Part shown: positions 17,829 to 27,089 of the stretch, in pieces
Layout: every line of letters begins with the position of its first letter
Numbering within the stretch: the first letter of the stretch is position 1
NCBI RefSeq assembly: GCF_022678645.1
Contig: NZ_JALBWV010000002.1
Span: 62,001-126,000 of the forward strand
DNA: 64,000 nt
Direction of reading: 5' to 3'
Source of the DNA: Saccharopolyspora soli
GTDB lineage: Bacteria > Actinomycetota > Actinomycetes > Mycobacteriales > Pseudonocardiaceae
Notes under the pieces: model-generated
The model's input: the letters and a program-made list of their open reading frames with translations, nothing else
What the model was told of the DNA's origin: nothing
Database searches by the model: none
Translations under genes and position numbers: made by a program

Positions 17829-18539
17829 ATGAGCAAGTTGCCCGCTCCGCCCGCTGATGGTTTCTGCGCCCAGGCGTGGGAGCACACCGCAGATCTGCAG
17901 CAGGCCATCGTCGAGCACCCGTTCAACGCCGCGCTCACCGACGGCACGTTGGACCGGGACCGCTTCGCGTTCTACATCGTGCAGGACGCGCGCTACCTGG
18001 TCGGTTTCGCGCAGGCCCTGGCCGCGGCCGCGACGCGGGCCGACAACGCCGAGGACGCCGCCTTCTTGGCCGGTGCTTCGCAGGGCGCGTTGATCGAGGA
18101 GCGTCGGCTGCACGCGGGATACGTCGCGGAGTTCGGCCTCTCCGACGCGGAGATCGCCGGGATCGACACCTCCCCGTCCTGCCTGGCCTACACCTCGTAC
18201 CTGCGGGCGAGCGCGTTGACCGAGCCGTACCCGGTGCTGCTGGCGGCGCTGCTGCCGTGCTTCTGGGTGTACCAGCACGTCGGCAGCACGATCCTGGCGG
18301 CCACCGGCGGCGCCGAAGGCCATCCGTACCGGGCGTGGATCCAGACCTACGCCGACGACGAGTTCGCCGAAGCGGTGCTGGCCGCCCGCGACCTGACCGA
18401 TCGGGTCGCCAAGGGCGTCGACGCCGAGACCTGGGAGCGGATGCTCGAAGCGTTCACCCGCGCAACCGAGTACGAGTGGCTGTTCTGGAACAGCGCCTGG
18501 ACCAAGGAAGCCTGGCTCACCGCGCGTTGGCTGGCGTAG
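17829..18539 (+). CDS. tenA: TenA-family thiaminase II / aminopyrimidine aminohydrolase
   Basis: 236-residue all-helical TenA protein. It salvages the pyrimidine part of degraded thiamine, feeding HMP to ThiD. Features include FAFYIVQDARYLVGFAQAL, the nucleophile cysteine in SCLAYTSYL (near residue 120) and the glutamate-containing EYEWLFWNSAW near the C-terminus, all typical of active enzymes. It is the second gene of the riboswitch-controlled thiamine operon. A perfect 21-base inverted repeat follows at 18589. Confidence 0.94.
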   Translation: MSKLPAPPADGFCAQAWEHTADLQQAIVEHPFNAALTDGTLDRDRFAFYIVQDARYLVGFAQALAAAATRADNAEDAAFLAGASQGALIEERRLHAGYVAEFGLSDAEIAGIDTSPSCLAYTSYLRASALTEPYPVLLAALLPCFWVYQHVGSTILAATGGAEGHPYRAWIQTYADDEFAEAVLAARDLTDRVAKGVDAETWERMLEAFTRATEYEWLFWNSAWTKEAWLTARWLA

Positions 18540-18588
18540 TCGTCGAAACCGTTGCCGGGCAGGAACAATCCGCACCGTTCGGGTGATG

Positions 18589-18636
18589 AGTGAAGGGCAC
18601 CTTCGACCGAGTAAGCCGGTCGAAGGTGCCCTTCAC
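18589..18636 (+). terminator. Perfect 21-base inverted repeat after tenA
   Basis: The arms AGTGAAGGGCACCTTCGACC(G) and their exact complement are separated by a seven-base AGTAAGC loop. It lies 50 bases after tenA. There is no T run, so it acts either as a factor-independent stop of the type common in high-GC bacteria or as an RNA stabiliser. Confidence 0.75.
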
Positions 18637-18795
18637 TTCGAAGAACTGCAAGCGGGCGGCGTTCCGGTGTGACTTGGCGCACATTTGGTTGCGCTAACGA
18701 TCGGCGAGGCGCAGCGATTCTCCCAGCGAGACGCCCGTCCGGGCGGAGGACTCAAACGCGGAATCTTCCTACCGTGGACGGAGTTTCAGACGGCT

Positions 18796-18915
18796 GTGGG
18801 CACTTCTCTGCTGATCGTGCTGACGGGCATGCTGGTGCCGGTGCTCGCGGCTGCGCCGTTCTACCTGTCGGACCACCGCAAGCAACGGCAGCAGTCCGCC
18901 GAGGACGACGAGTGA
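18796..18915 (+). CDS. Possible small single-pass membrane protein
   Basis: If started at the GTG at 18796, the peptide is 39 residues: one hydrophobic helix (LLIVLTGMLVPVLAAAPFYL) and a charged cytoplasmic tail ending EDDE. GGACGGAG lies about 14 bases upstream, which is a weak fit. The frame stays open to 18685. There is no recognisable family. It could be a genuine micro-membrane protein or an open frame by chance. Confidence 0.35.
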   Translation: MGTSLLIVLTGMLVPVLAAAPFYLSDHRKQRQQSAEDDE

Positions 18916-18973
18916 CCATGATCAACCGTGCGGAAGCTCGCGGTCCGCACGTGGCACGCCGTTGCCGGGCGGA

Positions 18974-19405
18974 TCACGGCTTGTTGATCTCGCTGCGCAG
19001 TCGGGCGAGCCGCTGGCGCGACCGGTTGAACTTGGCCTCGAAATGCTTCTCGAACAGATCAGTGGGCAGCGCAGGCATCTCGATCCGTTCCGCCGCGCGC
19101 TGCTGCGGCGCGACCGATGCCGACTCGGACGGCTCCGGTTCGGCCTCCGCCTTCGTCTCGGTCTCGACCTGGGGTTCGGGTTCGGCCTTGGCTTCGGCGG
19201 GCGCGGGCTGTTCTTCGGCCTCCCGTCGACGCGGGATGACCTTCGGCGTCGCCGGGGGCCGCAGCGCGTGCTTGCCCTTCGGTGTGTATCCGGCATCGGA
19301 CACCCCGGTTTCGGCGAGCCGCCGGTTGGCTCGGTGCAGCATGGGCCAGAAGATCAGCGTGGCCACGGCGAAACCGGTCACGAACATCAACACCAGCAGA
19401 TCCAC
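18974..19405 (-). CDS. Single-pass membrane protein with low-complexity cytoplasmic tail
   Basis: 143 residues from a GTG at 19405, five bases after GGAG. One membrane helix lies near the N-terminus (LLVLMFVTGFAVATLIFWPML). A Pro/Glu/Ala-rich spacer follows (AEAKAEPEPQVETETKAEAEPEP), then a basic helix (FEKHFEAKFNRSRQRLARLRSEI). It begins 11 bases after the stop of the coiled-coil gene and is probably cotranscribed with it, so a role with that protein at the membrane is plausible. No known family. Confidence 0.75.
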   Translation of the reverse strand: MDLLVLMFVTGFAVATLIFWPMLHRANRRLAETGVSDAGYTPKGKHALRPPATPKVIPRRREAEEQPAPAEAKAEPEPQVETETKAEAEPEPSESASVAPQQRAAERIEMPALPTDLFEKHFEAKFNRSRQRLARLRSEINKP

Positions 19406-19416
19406 GAGTGCTCCGA

Positions 19417-20343
19417 TCAATTCTTCCGAGCGGGGCCGGGTTGCGGGGCGGCGCCGTTGGTGTGCTGCCGCTCGATGGGAACGGTGAAGGTCTGCACGTC
19501 GTCGCGTTGTTCGGGCAGCAGCATCGGCGGCTCCACGTCGTCGCTGGTCAACTGCTCCACTTGTGCAGCTGGCGGGTGCTGGTCGCGCAGCGCGGCCGCG
19601 GAGTCGTCGAGCATCTGCCGGGCTCTGTCCATTGCGGACAGCACCGAGGTGCGCATCTCCTCCAACCGGAGCCGCTTGACGCGGATCTCCTCCAGCGCCT
19701 CCGATCGCATCCGTTCGGTCTCGGCGTCCCACTGGCCGCACTGCCGCCGCGTCTCGGTGATCAGCTTGTCGGCCTCCTCCTGCGCGGTCGACATGGTCCG
19801 CTTGTACTCGCTGCGGATGTTCTGCCGCAGCCGGTTCTCGCGGGCGCGCAGCTCGCTGACCTTCTGGTCGTGCTCGCGGTTCAGCCGGGCACGCCGCGAC
19901 TCGACTTCGGCGATCAGTTCGCCGCACTCGTCGCGCAGTTCGGTGGCGGTTCGCTCGGCCTCGCCGAGCAGCTCGCGCGCTTCGGTCTCCGCGCTGCCCC
20001 GGATGATCTCGGCCTGCCTCTTCGCTTGGTCGCGGAGGTTCTGCACCTCTTCCTCGGCGATCGAGAGCATGTTCTGCACGCGCTGGGACGCGGCGGGCAG
20101 CCCGGTGTCGGAGCTCTCGATGCGCTTGAGCCGCTGCTCGGCCTGGTCCAGGTTGCGGCGGGTGTCGTCGCAGAGCTTGCGGAGGTCCGAGTTGAGCTGG
20201 GCCGCCTCGTTGCGGTCGATGCTGACCAGTCTCAGCTGGTCTTCCAGCAGTTCAATGTGGTCGATGACCTGATTGCGGTTGAAGCCGCGGACCTGGATGT
20301 CGAATCCCGGCCGGAGCGGCACGACGGCGTCAGCGTCTTCCAT
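19417..20343 (-). CDS. DivIVA-like coiled-coil protein
   Basis: 308 residues from an ATG at 20343, right after GGAGAGGAG. The N-terminus RPGFDIQVRGFNRNQVIDHIELLEDQL matches the DivIVA membrane-curvature-binding head. It is followed by about 200 residues of nearly uninterrupted coiled coil (EARELLGEAERTATELRDE, KRLRLEEMRTSVLSAMDRA) and a disordered tail. Relatives are called cellulose-binding or Scy/FilP-like proteins and organise polar growth or the cytoskeleton in filamentous actinobacteria. The downstream membrane protein may be its partner. Confidence 0.85.
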   Translation of the reverse strand: MEDADAVVPLRPGFDIQVRGFNRNQVIDHIELLEDQLRLVSIDRNEAAQLNSDLRKLCDDTRRNLDQAEQRLKRIESSDTGLPAASQRVQNMLSIAEEEVQNLRDQAKRQAEIIRGSAETEARELLGEAERTATELRDECGELIAEVESRRARLNREHDQKVSELRARENRLRQNIRSEYKRTMSTAQEEADKLITETRRQCGQWDAETERMRSEALEEIRVKRLRLEEMRTSVLSAMDRARQMLDDSAAALRDQHPPAAQVEQLTSDDVEPPMLLPEQRDDVQTFTVPIERQHTNGAAPQPGPARKN

Positions 20344-20591
20344 TGGTGAACTCCTCTCCGGGCGGGGGCCGATTCGATAGCTCGGAGAGTAGGGGGGATG
20401 GTGGGAGCTCGCCCAGCGGAAAACAACGATCATCACCGGATCAGGTAATGATCTTCAGACCATTCAGATCTTGCTTCGCGCTCCGTGATGGTGTCCCAGG
20501 TTCGTCCACAGTGTTCGGTGCGTCGAGGTGCGCGCCGTCCGTGCGCGGCCGATCCGGCAGTGGGGTGAGCCACAACCACCGGATCGAGTGG

Positions 20592-20610
20592 TTAGGTTAG
20601 GCTTCGCTCA
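20592..20610 (+). promoter_or_regulatory. Candidate iron box (DtxR/IdeR/DmdR operator)
   Basis: TTAGGTTAGGCTTCGCTCA matches the left half of the 19-base IdeR/DmdR consensus exactly and part of the right half. It ends 30 bases before the siderophore-type acyltransferase start, so iron-dependent repression is expected. Confidence 0.8.
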
Positions 20611-20639
20611 CGAGGTTTGCGTGATCGAGGGAGCGCGAC

Positions 20640-21995
20640 GTGGCCAGTGGTGCCGACCTTGCGGGACAGGCGCATCAGCGGGCGTCGGTGCTGCTGCGGC
20701 GGTGGCTGGCCGAGACGCACACGCCGGTGACCGAGGGCCCGCTGCGGTTGACCATCGGGTCGCTGCGACTGGGTGTCGACGTCGTCTACGACTCGCCGAC
20801 CGGCGCGCACGGCTTCGGTCCGATCCACGTGCTCGATGCGACCGGCGGGCCGGTGGCGGTGGCTGAGCCCGCATTGCTCGCCGCCGCCTGCTCGGCCGAA
20901 GCGCGCGCCCGCGCGCTGCCGGACGCGCCGATCAATTCGGCCGCCGCGGGTTCGCTGGTGGACTGGCTGATCGATGCGCTTCCGCGCCGCGAGATCGACC
21001 CGCTCGCCCTGCCAGTCGATCTGGTCGCGGTCGCCAGGTCGATTTCCGATGCCTCGGAGGCGCGGCGCTGGTTGGCCGCGCACGTCGAGAGCCGGTTGTT
21101 GCCCGCGGTCCTGGGTTGGGGCTGCGATGATGCCGCGTCCGCGACCGCGGACCTGCTGGTTCGCGGGCCGCTCGCGGTCATCGGACTGCTCGGGCGGCGC
21201 GGTGTCGTTCACGAGACCGACCTGCTCGCTGGACTGGTGGAGCGGCTGGGGGCCGTCGCCGAGGCGCATCCCGATGTGCAGTGGCTGGTCCAGCACTGGC
21301 TCACCAGTCCGACGCTGACCGATCTCGCCGCGCTCAACGGTGCTGGGCTGCGGTATCGCGCGGTGACCGGCGAGACGGGGGTGCGGGCCGTTCCGTTCGA
21401 GGTGCGCAATCCCCTGCGGTCGGACGTTCCGGACGTTCCGGGTGTGCCGATCCCGGATTTGCGGGCAGGCTGGTCGTTGCGGCCAGTTCGGGTCGCTGGT
21501 GGCGACGGCGGGCCGGATGTCGCGCTGGTGCACCGCTGGATGAACAACGGGCACGTCGCGGTCCACTGGGAGCAGGCATGGTCGGTGGCGCGGTGGCGGG
21601 ACGAACTGGCCGGTCAGCTCACCGGGCGGCATTCGCTGCCGTGCATCGTGGGCTTCGAGGGGCGGGATGTCGGATATGTCGAGCTGTACCGGGTGCAGCG
21701 CGACAAGCTCGCGCACTGCTATGCCCACCATCCGCACGACTTGGGCGTGCACGTGGCCATCGGCGAGCCGGATGCGGTCGGGTGCGGGGTCGGTTCGGCG
21801 TTGCTTCGTGCCGTGGCGCAGGGGTTGCTCGCGGCCGATTCGGACTGTCAGCGGGTGGTCGCCGAACCGGATGTCCACAATGGAGCTTCGATCGGCGCGT
21901 TCGGCAAGGCCGGGTTCGCGCAGGTGGCCGAAGTCGGCTTGCCGAACAAGAACTCCGCGCTGATGGTGTTCGAACGGGCTGTCCCAGGTGAGTAG
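20640..21995 (+). CDS. Siderophore-type N-acyltransferase (AlcB/IucB-like GNAT domain)
   Basis: 451 residues from a GTG behind GAGGGAGCG. The C-terminal ~180 residues form a GNAT domain of the AlcB/IucB/RhbD group, with VHRWMNNGHVAVHWEQ, then YVELYRVQRDKLAHCY, VGCGVGSALLRAV and FGKAGF. In known pathways these enzymes acylate N-hydroxylysine or a similar amine during hydroxamate siderophore synthesis. The N-terminal 230 residues are a separate domain with an IucA-partner-like look that I cannot name. An iron box lies upstream and a second precedes the next gene, which supports a role in iron uptake. Confidence 0.82.
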   Translation: MASGADLAGQAHQRASVLLRRWLAETHTPVTEGPLRLTIGSLRLGVDVVYDSPTGAHGFGPIHVLDATGGPVAVAEPALLAAACSAEARARALPDAPINSAAAGSLVDWLIDALPRREIDPLALPVDLVAVARSISDASEARRWLAAHVESRLLPAVLGWGCDDAASATADLLVRGPLAVIGLLGRRGVVHETDLLAGLVERLGAVAEAHPDVQWLVQHWLTSPTLTDLAALNGAGLRYRAVTGETGVRAVPFEVRNPLRSDVPDVPGVPIPDLRAGWSLRPVRVAGGDGGPDVALVHRWMNNGHVAVHWEQAWSVARWRDELAGQLTGRHSLPCIVGFEGRDVGYVELYRVQRDKLAHCYAHHPHDLGVHVAIGEPDAVGCGVGSALLRAVAQGLLAADSDCQRVVAEPDVHNGASIGAFGKAGFAQVAEVGLPNKNSALMVFERAVPGE

Positions 21996-22045
21996 TGCCA
22001 CATCCGCCAGCGCCGTGCTCGGGTGTACCCGCGATCGGATCGAAA

Positions 22046-22064
22046 CTAAGGTAAGCCTTACTCG
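22046..22064 (+). promoter_or_regulatory. Candidate iron box upstream of the NRPS-like gene
   Basis: CTAAGGTAAGCCTTACTCG is centred on the perfect dyad GTAAG-C-CTTAC and is similar to the DtxR/IdeR consensus. It lies 23 bases before the ATG at 22088, overlapping the expected promoter region. Confidence 0.75.
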
Positions 22065-22087
22065 TCTTGCTGATCGTGGGGAGAACG

Positions 22088-24403
22088 ATGCTGGGGCGTG
22101 CTGACGGGTCCCCGAAGTTCGGCCAGGACGCGCAATTCTGGCGCGAGCGCTTCGCGGACCAGCCGGATGTCGTGTCGCTGACCGGCAGTTCGCGCGGCAC
22201 CGCGCACACCTTCCGCGCCGTTGACGCGCTGGCCGCTGCCGCTCAGCAGAGCCGCACGATCTGGCCGGACACGCTCATCGCTGCCTTCGGCGCCTACCTG
22301 CACCGGATGACCCGGGCGACGGAGGTCGTGCTCGGGTCGGCTTCGCCGCGGGTGCCCGGCATGGTCGCCGACGTGCTGCCGCTGCGGTTGACGGTCACTG
22401 CCGCGACCACGCGGGCGGAGCTGATTTCGCAGGTGGCAAAGGCTGTGCGGCACCAGCGCTACCGGAGCGAGGACCTGTGCCGGGAGCTCAAGCTGGGCTC
22501 GGACCCGCGGTTCGGGTCAGTGATCAACATCACGTCCTTCGGCGAAGCCCCGGCGAGCGTGCACAGCCTCGCCGCCGGACCGGTGGCGGACCTGGCCATC
22601 GCGGTGTACGCCAGCGGCGGCGAGCTGCGGTTCGAGTTCGACGCCAACCCCGAGCGCTACGGCGAATCGGAGCTGGCCGGGCACCGCGAACGGTTCCTGC
22701 GGTTCCTCGCGGCGTTCGCCAACTGCTCCGGGGACACCCCGGTGGGCCGGATCGAGCTGCTGTCGCCGGAGGAGCGCGATCGGATCCTGCACGAGTGGAA
22801 CGCGCCGATCGACGACGTCCAGGAGCCGTCGGCGGCGACGTTGCCGCAGCTGTTCGAAGAGCAGGTCGCTCGAACACCGGATGCCGTCGCGGTCACTTTC
22901 GGCACGCGGAATCTGACCTACGGCGAGCTCAACGCGCGGGCGAACCAGCTCGCGCACGAGCTGATCGACTACGGTGTCGGGCCCGAGCAACTGGTCGCGC
23001 TGGCGCTGCCGCGCTCGCTGGAGCTGGTCGTGGCGCTGCTGGCGGTGCTGAAGGCCGGTGCTGCTTACCTGCCGCTGGATCCGGCACGGCGGATCGACTA
23101 CGTGCTCGGGGACGCGCAGCCGACCGTGCTGATCAGCGACAGCCAGCACGCAGCCCGGCTGCCGGACGGGATCATCCGGATCCTGCTGGACGATCCGACC
23201 GCGATCGGGGAGATCTCCCGGCATTCGCAGCAGGACCCGAAGCCCGGTGAACGCGGCCCGCTGAACCCGGAGCACACCGCGTACGTGATCTACACCTCCG
23301 GCCCGACTGGGCGGCCCAGGGGAGTGTCGATTCCGCACCACAACGTGGTCCGGCTGTTCAGCGCCACCGACCAGTGGTTCGGTTTCGACGGCGACGACGT
23401 GTGGACGCTGTTCCACTCCTGCGCGTTCGACTTCTCGGTGTGGGAGTTGTGGGGCGCGCTGCTGCACGGCGGCCGGTTGGTGGTGGTCTCGCACGAGATC
23501 AGCCGGTCGCCGAAGCGGTTCCGGCGGTTGCTCGCCAGCGAGCGGGTGACCGTGCTCAACCAGACGCCCTCGGCGTTTTACGAGCTCAGCCAAGTAGATC
23601 GGGAGGAGTCCGGCACGGAGCTGGCGCTGCGCTACGTGATCTTCGGCGGTGCGGCGCTGGAGCTGTCCAGGTTGGCCGACTGGTACGCCCGGCATCCCCA
23701 GGCGCCGAAGCTGATCAACATGTACGGGATCACCGAGACCACCGTGCACGTGTCCTATGTGGAGCTCGACCGGGAGATGGTCGCTCGCCGCGACGGCAGC
23801 GTGATCGGCCGGGGCCTTCCCGACCTGCGGGTTTACCTGCTCGACGAGCTGTTGCAGCCGGTGCCGCCGGGGGTGCTGGGGGAGCTGTACGTGGCCGGGG
23901 AGGGCCTTGCGCGCGGCTACCTCGGGCAGCGCGGGCTGACCGCGCAGTGGTTCGTGGCCGATCCGCACGGCGTGCCGGGAACCCGGATGTACCGCTCAGG
24001 CGACCTGGGCCGGTGGCAGGCGGACGGCACCATCGAATTCATCGGGCGTGCCGACCAGCAAGTCGGCAACCCCACCGAGGAGATCCTTTGTGGACTGTTC
24101 GCCGACGTCGCACTGCCCAGGGGTGGTGTGGACGACGGTTTCTTCGACCGGGGCGTAAATTCGCCGCTGGCCGCCAAGCTGATCGGCCGCGTTCGGGACG
24201 CGTGGAGTAGGGGCATGATGAATCCGTTCGAGGATCCGGACGCGGCGTACTACGCGTTGATCAACGAGCAGGACCAGTACTCGCTGTGGCCAGCCGCGAT
24301 CGACGTGCCCGCCGGGTGGACCATCGCGCACGGCCCGGCCGACCGGGAGTCCTGCGTGGATCACATCGAGGTGAACTGGACCGACATGCGGCCCGCGCGC
24401 TGA
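22088..24403 (+). CDS. Degenerate NRPS (partial C, A without C-terminal subdomain, remnant T) fused to MbtH
   Basis: 771 residues from an ATG after GGGGAG. Residues ~10-245 are the second half of a condensation-type domain without an HHxxxDG motif. Residues ~255-660 are an adenylation core with NMYGITETTVHVSY, YRSGDLGRW and GRADQQV. The ATP loop is altered to YTSGPTGRPRG. The A domain then stops: the usual ~100 residues with the A10 lysine are missing, and a T-domain remnant FFDRGVNSPLAAKLIGRV follows directly, with the carrier serine in GVNS. The last ~61 residues are a complete MbtH protein (MNPFEDPDAAYYALIN, then WTDMRPAR). Adenylation is probably impaired; a scaffold or MbtH-donor role is possible. 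Confidence 0.85.
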   Translation: MLGRADGSPKFGQDAQFWRERFADQPDVVSLTGSSRGTAHTFRAVDALAAAAQQSRTIWPDTLIAAFGAYLHRMTRATEVVLGSASPRVPGMVADVLPLRLTVTAATTRAELISQVAKAVRHQRYRSEDLCRELKLGSDPRFGSVINITSFGEAPASVHSLAAGPVADLAIAVYASGGELRFEFDANPERYGESELAGHRERFLRFLAAFANCSGDTPVGRIELLSPEERDRILHEWNAPIDDVQEPSAATLPQLFEEQVARTPDAVAVTFGTRNLTYGELNARANQLAHELIDYGVGPEQLVALALPRSLELVVALLAVLKAGAAYLPLDPARRIDYVLGDAQPTVLISDSQHAARLPDGIIRILLDDPTAIGEISRHSQQDPKPGERGPLNPEHTAYVIYTSGPTGRPRGVSIPHHNVVRLFSATDQWFGFDGDDVWTLFHSCAFDFSVWELWGALLHGGRLVVVSHEISRSPKRFRRLLASERVTVLNQTPSAFYELSQVDREESGTELALRYVIFGGAALELSRLADWYARHPQAPKLINMYGITETTVHVSYVELDREMVARRDGSVIGRGLPDLRVYLLDELLQPVPPGVLGELYVAGEGLARGYLGQRGLTAQWFVADPHGVPGTRMYRSGDLGRWQADGTIEFIGRADQQVGNPTEEILCGLFADVALPRGGVDDGFFDRGVNSPLAAKLIGRVRDAWSRGMMNPFEDPDAAYYALINEQDQYSLWPAAIDVPAGWTIAHGPADRESCVDHIEVNWTDMRPAR

Positions 24404-24484
24404 CAGTGTCGTTGTCGCCTGCGGCTGACCCACGCGGCTAGGGCAGACTGGGCGAGGAGTGCAGCCGAGCGTGGTGGGGGCAGC

Positions 24485-25534
24485 GTGACTTTGGATCAGG
24501 ATCCGATCAAGGGCGTGACGCGCGGCGATTCTCCGGTGCCGTTGTCGGTGCTCGACCTGTCGACCGTCGGCGTCGAGCAAGCCCCGTCGGATGCGCTGAA
24601 CACCACCACCGAGCTCGCGCGCTGCGCCGAGCGGTGGGGGTTCCACCGGTTTTGGGTCGCTGAGCACCACGGGATGCCCGGCATCGCCAGCTCCGCACCG
24701 GCCGTGGTGATCGCCCATCTCGCCGCGCACACCAAATCGCTGCGTCTGGGCTCCGGTGGCGTGATGCTGCCGAACCACGCGCCGCTGGTCGTCGCCGAGC
24801 AGTTCGGCACCCTGCAGGCGCTGCACCCCGGACGCATCGACCTCGGCATCGGCCGCGCGCCGGGCACCGACCAGGCCACCGCCCGTGCCCTGCGGCGCAC
24901 CACCGGCCCGCTGTCCGCCGACGACTTCCCGCAGCAGCTCGGCGAACTGATCGCCTTCCTCGGCGACGACTTCCCGATCGACCACCCGTACGCGGCGATC
25001 CAGTCCGTGCCGCAGGGCCCGACACCGCCGATCTGGCTGCTCGGCTCCAGCGGGTTCAGCGCGCAGCTCGCTGGTGCGCTCGGCCTGCCGTTCGCCTTCG
25101 CGCACCACTTCAGCGCGCAGCACACGGTGCCCGCGCTGGAGCTCTACCGGCAGTCGTTCGAGCCCTCGGCGGTGCTGGACGAGCCGTACGCGCTGATCGG
25201 CGTGCAGGCGTTGGCGGCGGACACCGATGCGGAAGCCCTCGACATCATCCGGCCGGTCGCGCTGAGCATGCTGCGGCTGCGGCGGGGCATGCCCGGCAAG
25301 CAGCCGACCCGCCAGGAAGCCCGCGACCACCCCTACACCGAGTTGGAGCAGAGCTTCGTCGACAGCTGGCTGGCCGACGCGGTCCACGGTTCGCCGGAGA
25401 CGGTTCGGGCCGGACTGGACGAACTGCGCGAACGCACGGGAGCCGACGAGCTGATGCTCACCGCGAACGTGCCCGACCGGGACACCAAGCTGCACTCCTT
25501 CGAACTGATCGCCAAGGCGTACCGGATGATCTAG
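24485..25534 (+). CDS. Luciferase-like flavin-dependent monooxygenase (LLM class)
   Basis: 349-residue TIM-barrel protein of the bacterial luciferase/alkanal monooxygenase-like family. These use reduced FMN or F420. Features are [11 protein letters not shown] at the N-terminus, [18 protein letters not shown], the segment [20 protein letters not shown], and [11 protein letters not shown]. The start is a GTG at 24485 behind GTGGGGG. The EHHG-type sequence places it with the YhbW-like proteins whose substrates are mostly unknown. It is monocistronic as far as can be seen. Confidence 0.9.
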   Translation: MTLDQDPIKGVTRGDSPVPLSVLDLSTVGVEQAPSDALNTTTELARCAERWGFHRFWVAEHHGMPGIASSAPAVVIAHLAAHTKSLRLGSGGVMLPNHAPLVVAEQFGTLQALHPGRIDLGIGRAPGTDQATARALRRTTGPLSADDFPQQLGELIAFLGDDFPIDHPYAAIQSVPQGPTPPIWLLGSSGFSAQLAGALGLPFAFAHHFSAQHTVPALELYRQSFEPSAVLDEPYALIGVQALAADTDAEALDIIRPVALSMLRLRRGMPGKQPTRQEARDHPYTELEQSFVDSWLADAVHGSPETVRAGLDELRERTGADELMLTANVPDRDTKLHSFELIAKAYRMI

Positions 25535-25700
25535 ACACCGGCGCGACGCTTGCCGAACAGGCCCCGGTTGTCCGGATCGAACCTGGGCGGGTGGGCGGCG
25601 CCACTCTTGCCCGAGGTCCGGCGCGGGCTCGCGTGGCGTGTGGCGTACGGTCTATTGACACCGGTATTTCTAGGCGCGAGGCGGGGATTGAGGGATTGGC

Positions 25701-26096
25701 GTGAAGCCTGGTGTGCTGACCTTCTACCGGATCATGGCGTACGTCACCGCGGTGCTGTTGATCCTGCTGTGCGCCGCGGTGGTGCTCAAGTACGGCCACT
25801 ACGCCGGGTTGTGGCCGGAGGGCTCCGCGACCCAGCAGTTCGGCCAGAGCTGGACGTTCCGGATCGGTGTGGCGCACGGCTGGCTGTACATGGTCTACCT
25901 GCTCGTCGCCGTGGTCGCCACGACCCAGCTGCGCGCGCCGATCGGTCGCATGTTGTTGGTGCTGCTGGCTGGCACCGTCCCGTTCGGCGCGTTCGTCGCC
26001 GAGCGCAAGGTGACGCACTGGCACCAGTTGCGACTGGCGGGCAAGCCGATCGTCGCGCCCAGCAGCGCCGCGAAATCGGAGGAATCGCGGGCCTGA
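25701..26096 (+). CDS. DUF3817 integral membrane protein
   Basis: 131 residues with three to four hydrophobic helices and the DUF3817 pattern [17 protein letters not shown], then [18 protein letters not shown] and [15 protein letters not shown]. The start is a GTG at 25701 after GAGGGATTGGC. Its stop overlaps the ctaB ATG by one base, so the two are coupled. It may assist haem A or cytochrome oxidase assembly, but that is only implied by position. Confidence 0.85.
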   Translation: MKPGVLTFYRIMAYVTAVLLILLCAAVVLKYGHYAGLWPEGSATQQFGQSWTFRIGVAHGWLYMVYLLVAVVATTQLRAPIGRMLLVLLAGTVPFGAFVAERKVTHWHQLRLAGKPIVAPSSAAKSEESRA

Positions 26097-27031
26097 TGAC
26101 AGCAACTCCCGAGTCCATGACCCCCGAGTCCACGCCGAGCCCCGGCCGCCGACGCGGCGTGCTGGCCGCCTACGTGGCGTTGACCAAACCGCGCGTCATC
26201 GAGCTGCTGCTGGTCACCACGATCCCCGCGATGTTCCTCGCGCAGCGCGGCATCCCGTCGCCGTGGCTGGTGATCGTGACGCTGGTCGGCGGTGCCATGT
26301 CGGCCGGTAGCGCCAACGCGCTCAACTGCGTGGCGGACTCGGACATCGACGCGGTGATGGACCGGACCAAGAAGCGCCCGCTGGTCCGCTACGAGGTGCC
26401 GCGGCGCAACGCCTTGATCTTCGGCATCGTGCTCGGCGTGGTGTCCTTCGGCGTGCTGTGGGCGGGGGCGAACCTGCTGGCCGCCGTGCTCGCGACGGCC
26501 GCGATCCTGTTCTACGTCTTCGTCTACACGCTGGTGCTCAAGCGCCGGACCTCGCAGAACATCGTGTGGGGTGGCGCGGCTGGCTGCATGCCCGTGGTGG
26601 TCGGGTGGGCCGCGGTGACCGGCACGGTGGAGTGGCCCGCGCTGGTGATGTTCGGCGTGGTGTTCCTGTGGACGCCGCCGCACTTCTGGTCGCTGGCCAT
26701 GAAGTACAAGGACGATTACGCGCGCGCCGGGGTGCCGATGCTGCCGGTGGTCGCCACCACGCGGCAGGTTTCGGCGCGGATCTTGGCCTACAGCTGGGCC
26801 ACCGTGGGCTGCACGCTGCTGCTGGTGCCGGTGACCAGCTGGGTGTACGTGGCGTTCGCGGTGCTGGGCGGGGCGGCGTTCCTGATCGTCGCGCAGCGCC
26901 TGCACGCGTCGGTGCGCGACGGCCGGGCCTACAACCCGATGCAGCTGTTCCACCTGTCGAACTCGTACCTGGCACTGCTGTTCGTGGCTATCGCCATCGA
27001 CGCAGCCACCGGCCTGCCACCGCTGGGCTGA
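26096..27031 (+). CDS. ctaB: Protohaem IX farnesyltransferase (haem O synthase)
   Basis: 311-residue polytopic UbiA-family prenyltransferase that adds a farnesyl group to haem B for cytochrome c oxidase. The first Asp-rich site is [20 protein letters not shown] and the second is [33 protein letters not shown] and [15 protein letters not shown] are hallmark segments. It overlaps the DUF3817 gene by one base. The short N-terminal extension is Pro/Ser-rich. The stop is followed by a 16-base palindrome at 27064. Confidence 0.96.
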   Translation: MTATPESMTPESTPSPGRRRGVLAAYVALTKPRVIELLLVTTIPAMFLAQRGIPSPWLVIVTLVGGAMSAGSANALNCVADSDIDAVMDRTKKRPLVRYEVPRRNALIFGIVLGVVSFGVLWAGANLLAAVLATAAILFYVFVYTLVLKRRTSQNIVWGGAAGCMPVVVGWAAVTGTVEWPALVMFGVVFLWTPPHFWSLAMKYKDDYARAGVPMLPVVATTRQVSARILAYSWATVGCTLLLVPVTSWVYVAFAVLGGAAFLIVAQRLHASVRDGRAYNPMQLFHLSNSYLALLFVAIAIDAATGLPPLG

Positions 27032-27063
27032 CCACTTTTCCCGCGGCGCGTGGTGGAGTTGCC

Positions 27064-27079
27064 GATTTCGCGCGAAATC
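27064..27079. repeat. Palindrome GATTTCGCGCGAAATC
   Basis: A perfect 16-base palindrome lies between the convergent ctaB and MazF-like genes. The same core, ATTTCGCGCGAAAT, recurs at 52289-52302, with variants at about 52330 and 6478. It may be a small recurrent intergenic motif or a protein-binding site. Confidence 0.55.
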
Positions 27080-27089
27080 GCCCGCGGCG

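Noticed and set aside
22088..24403. Calling the NRPS-like protein a working peptide synthetase
   Set aside because: The A-domain C-terminal subdomain with the catalytic lysine is absent and the condensation part lacks HHxxxDG.
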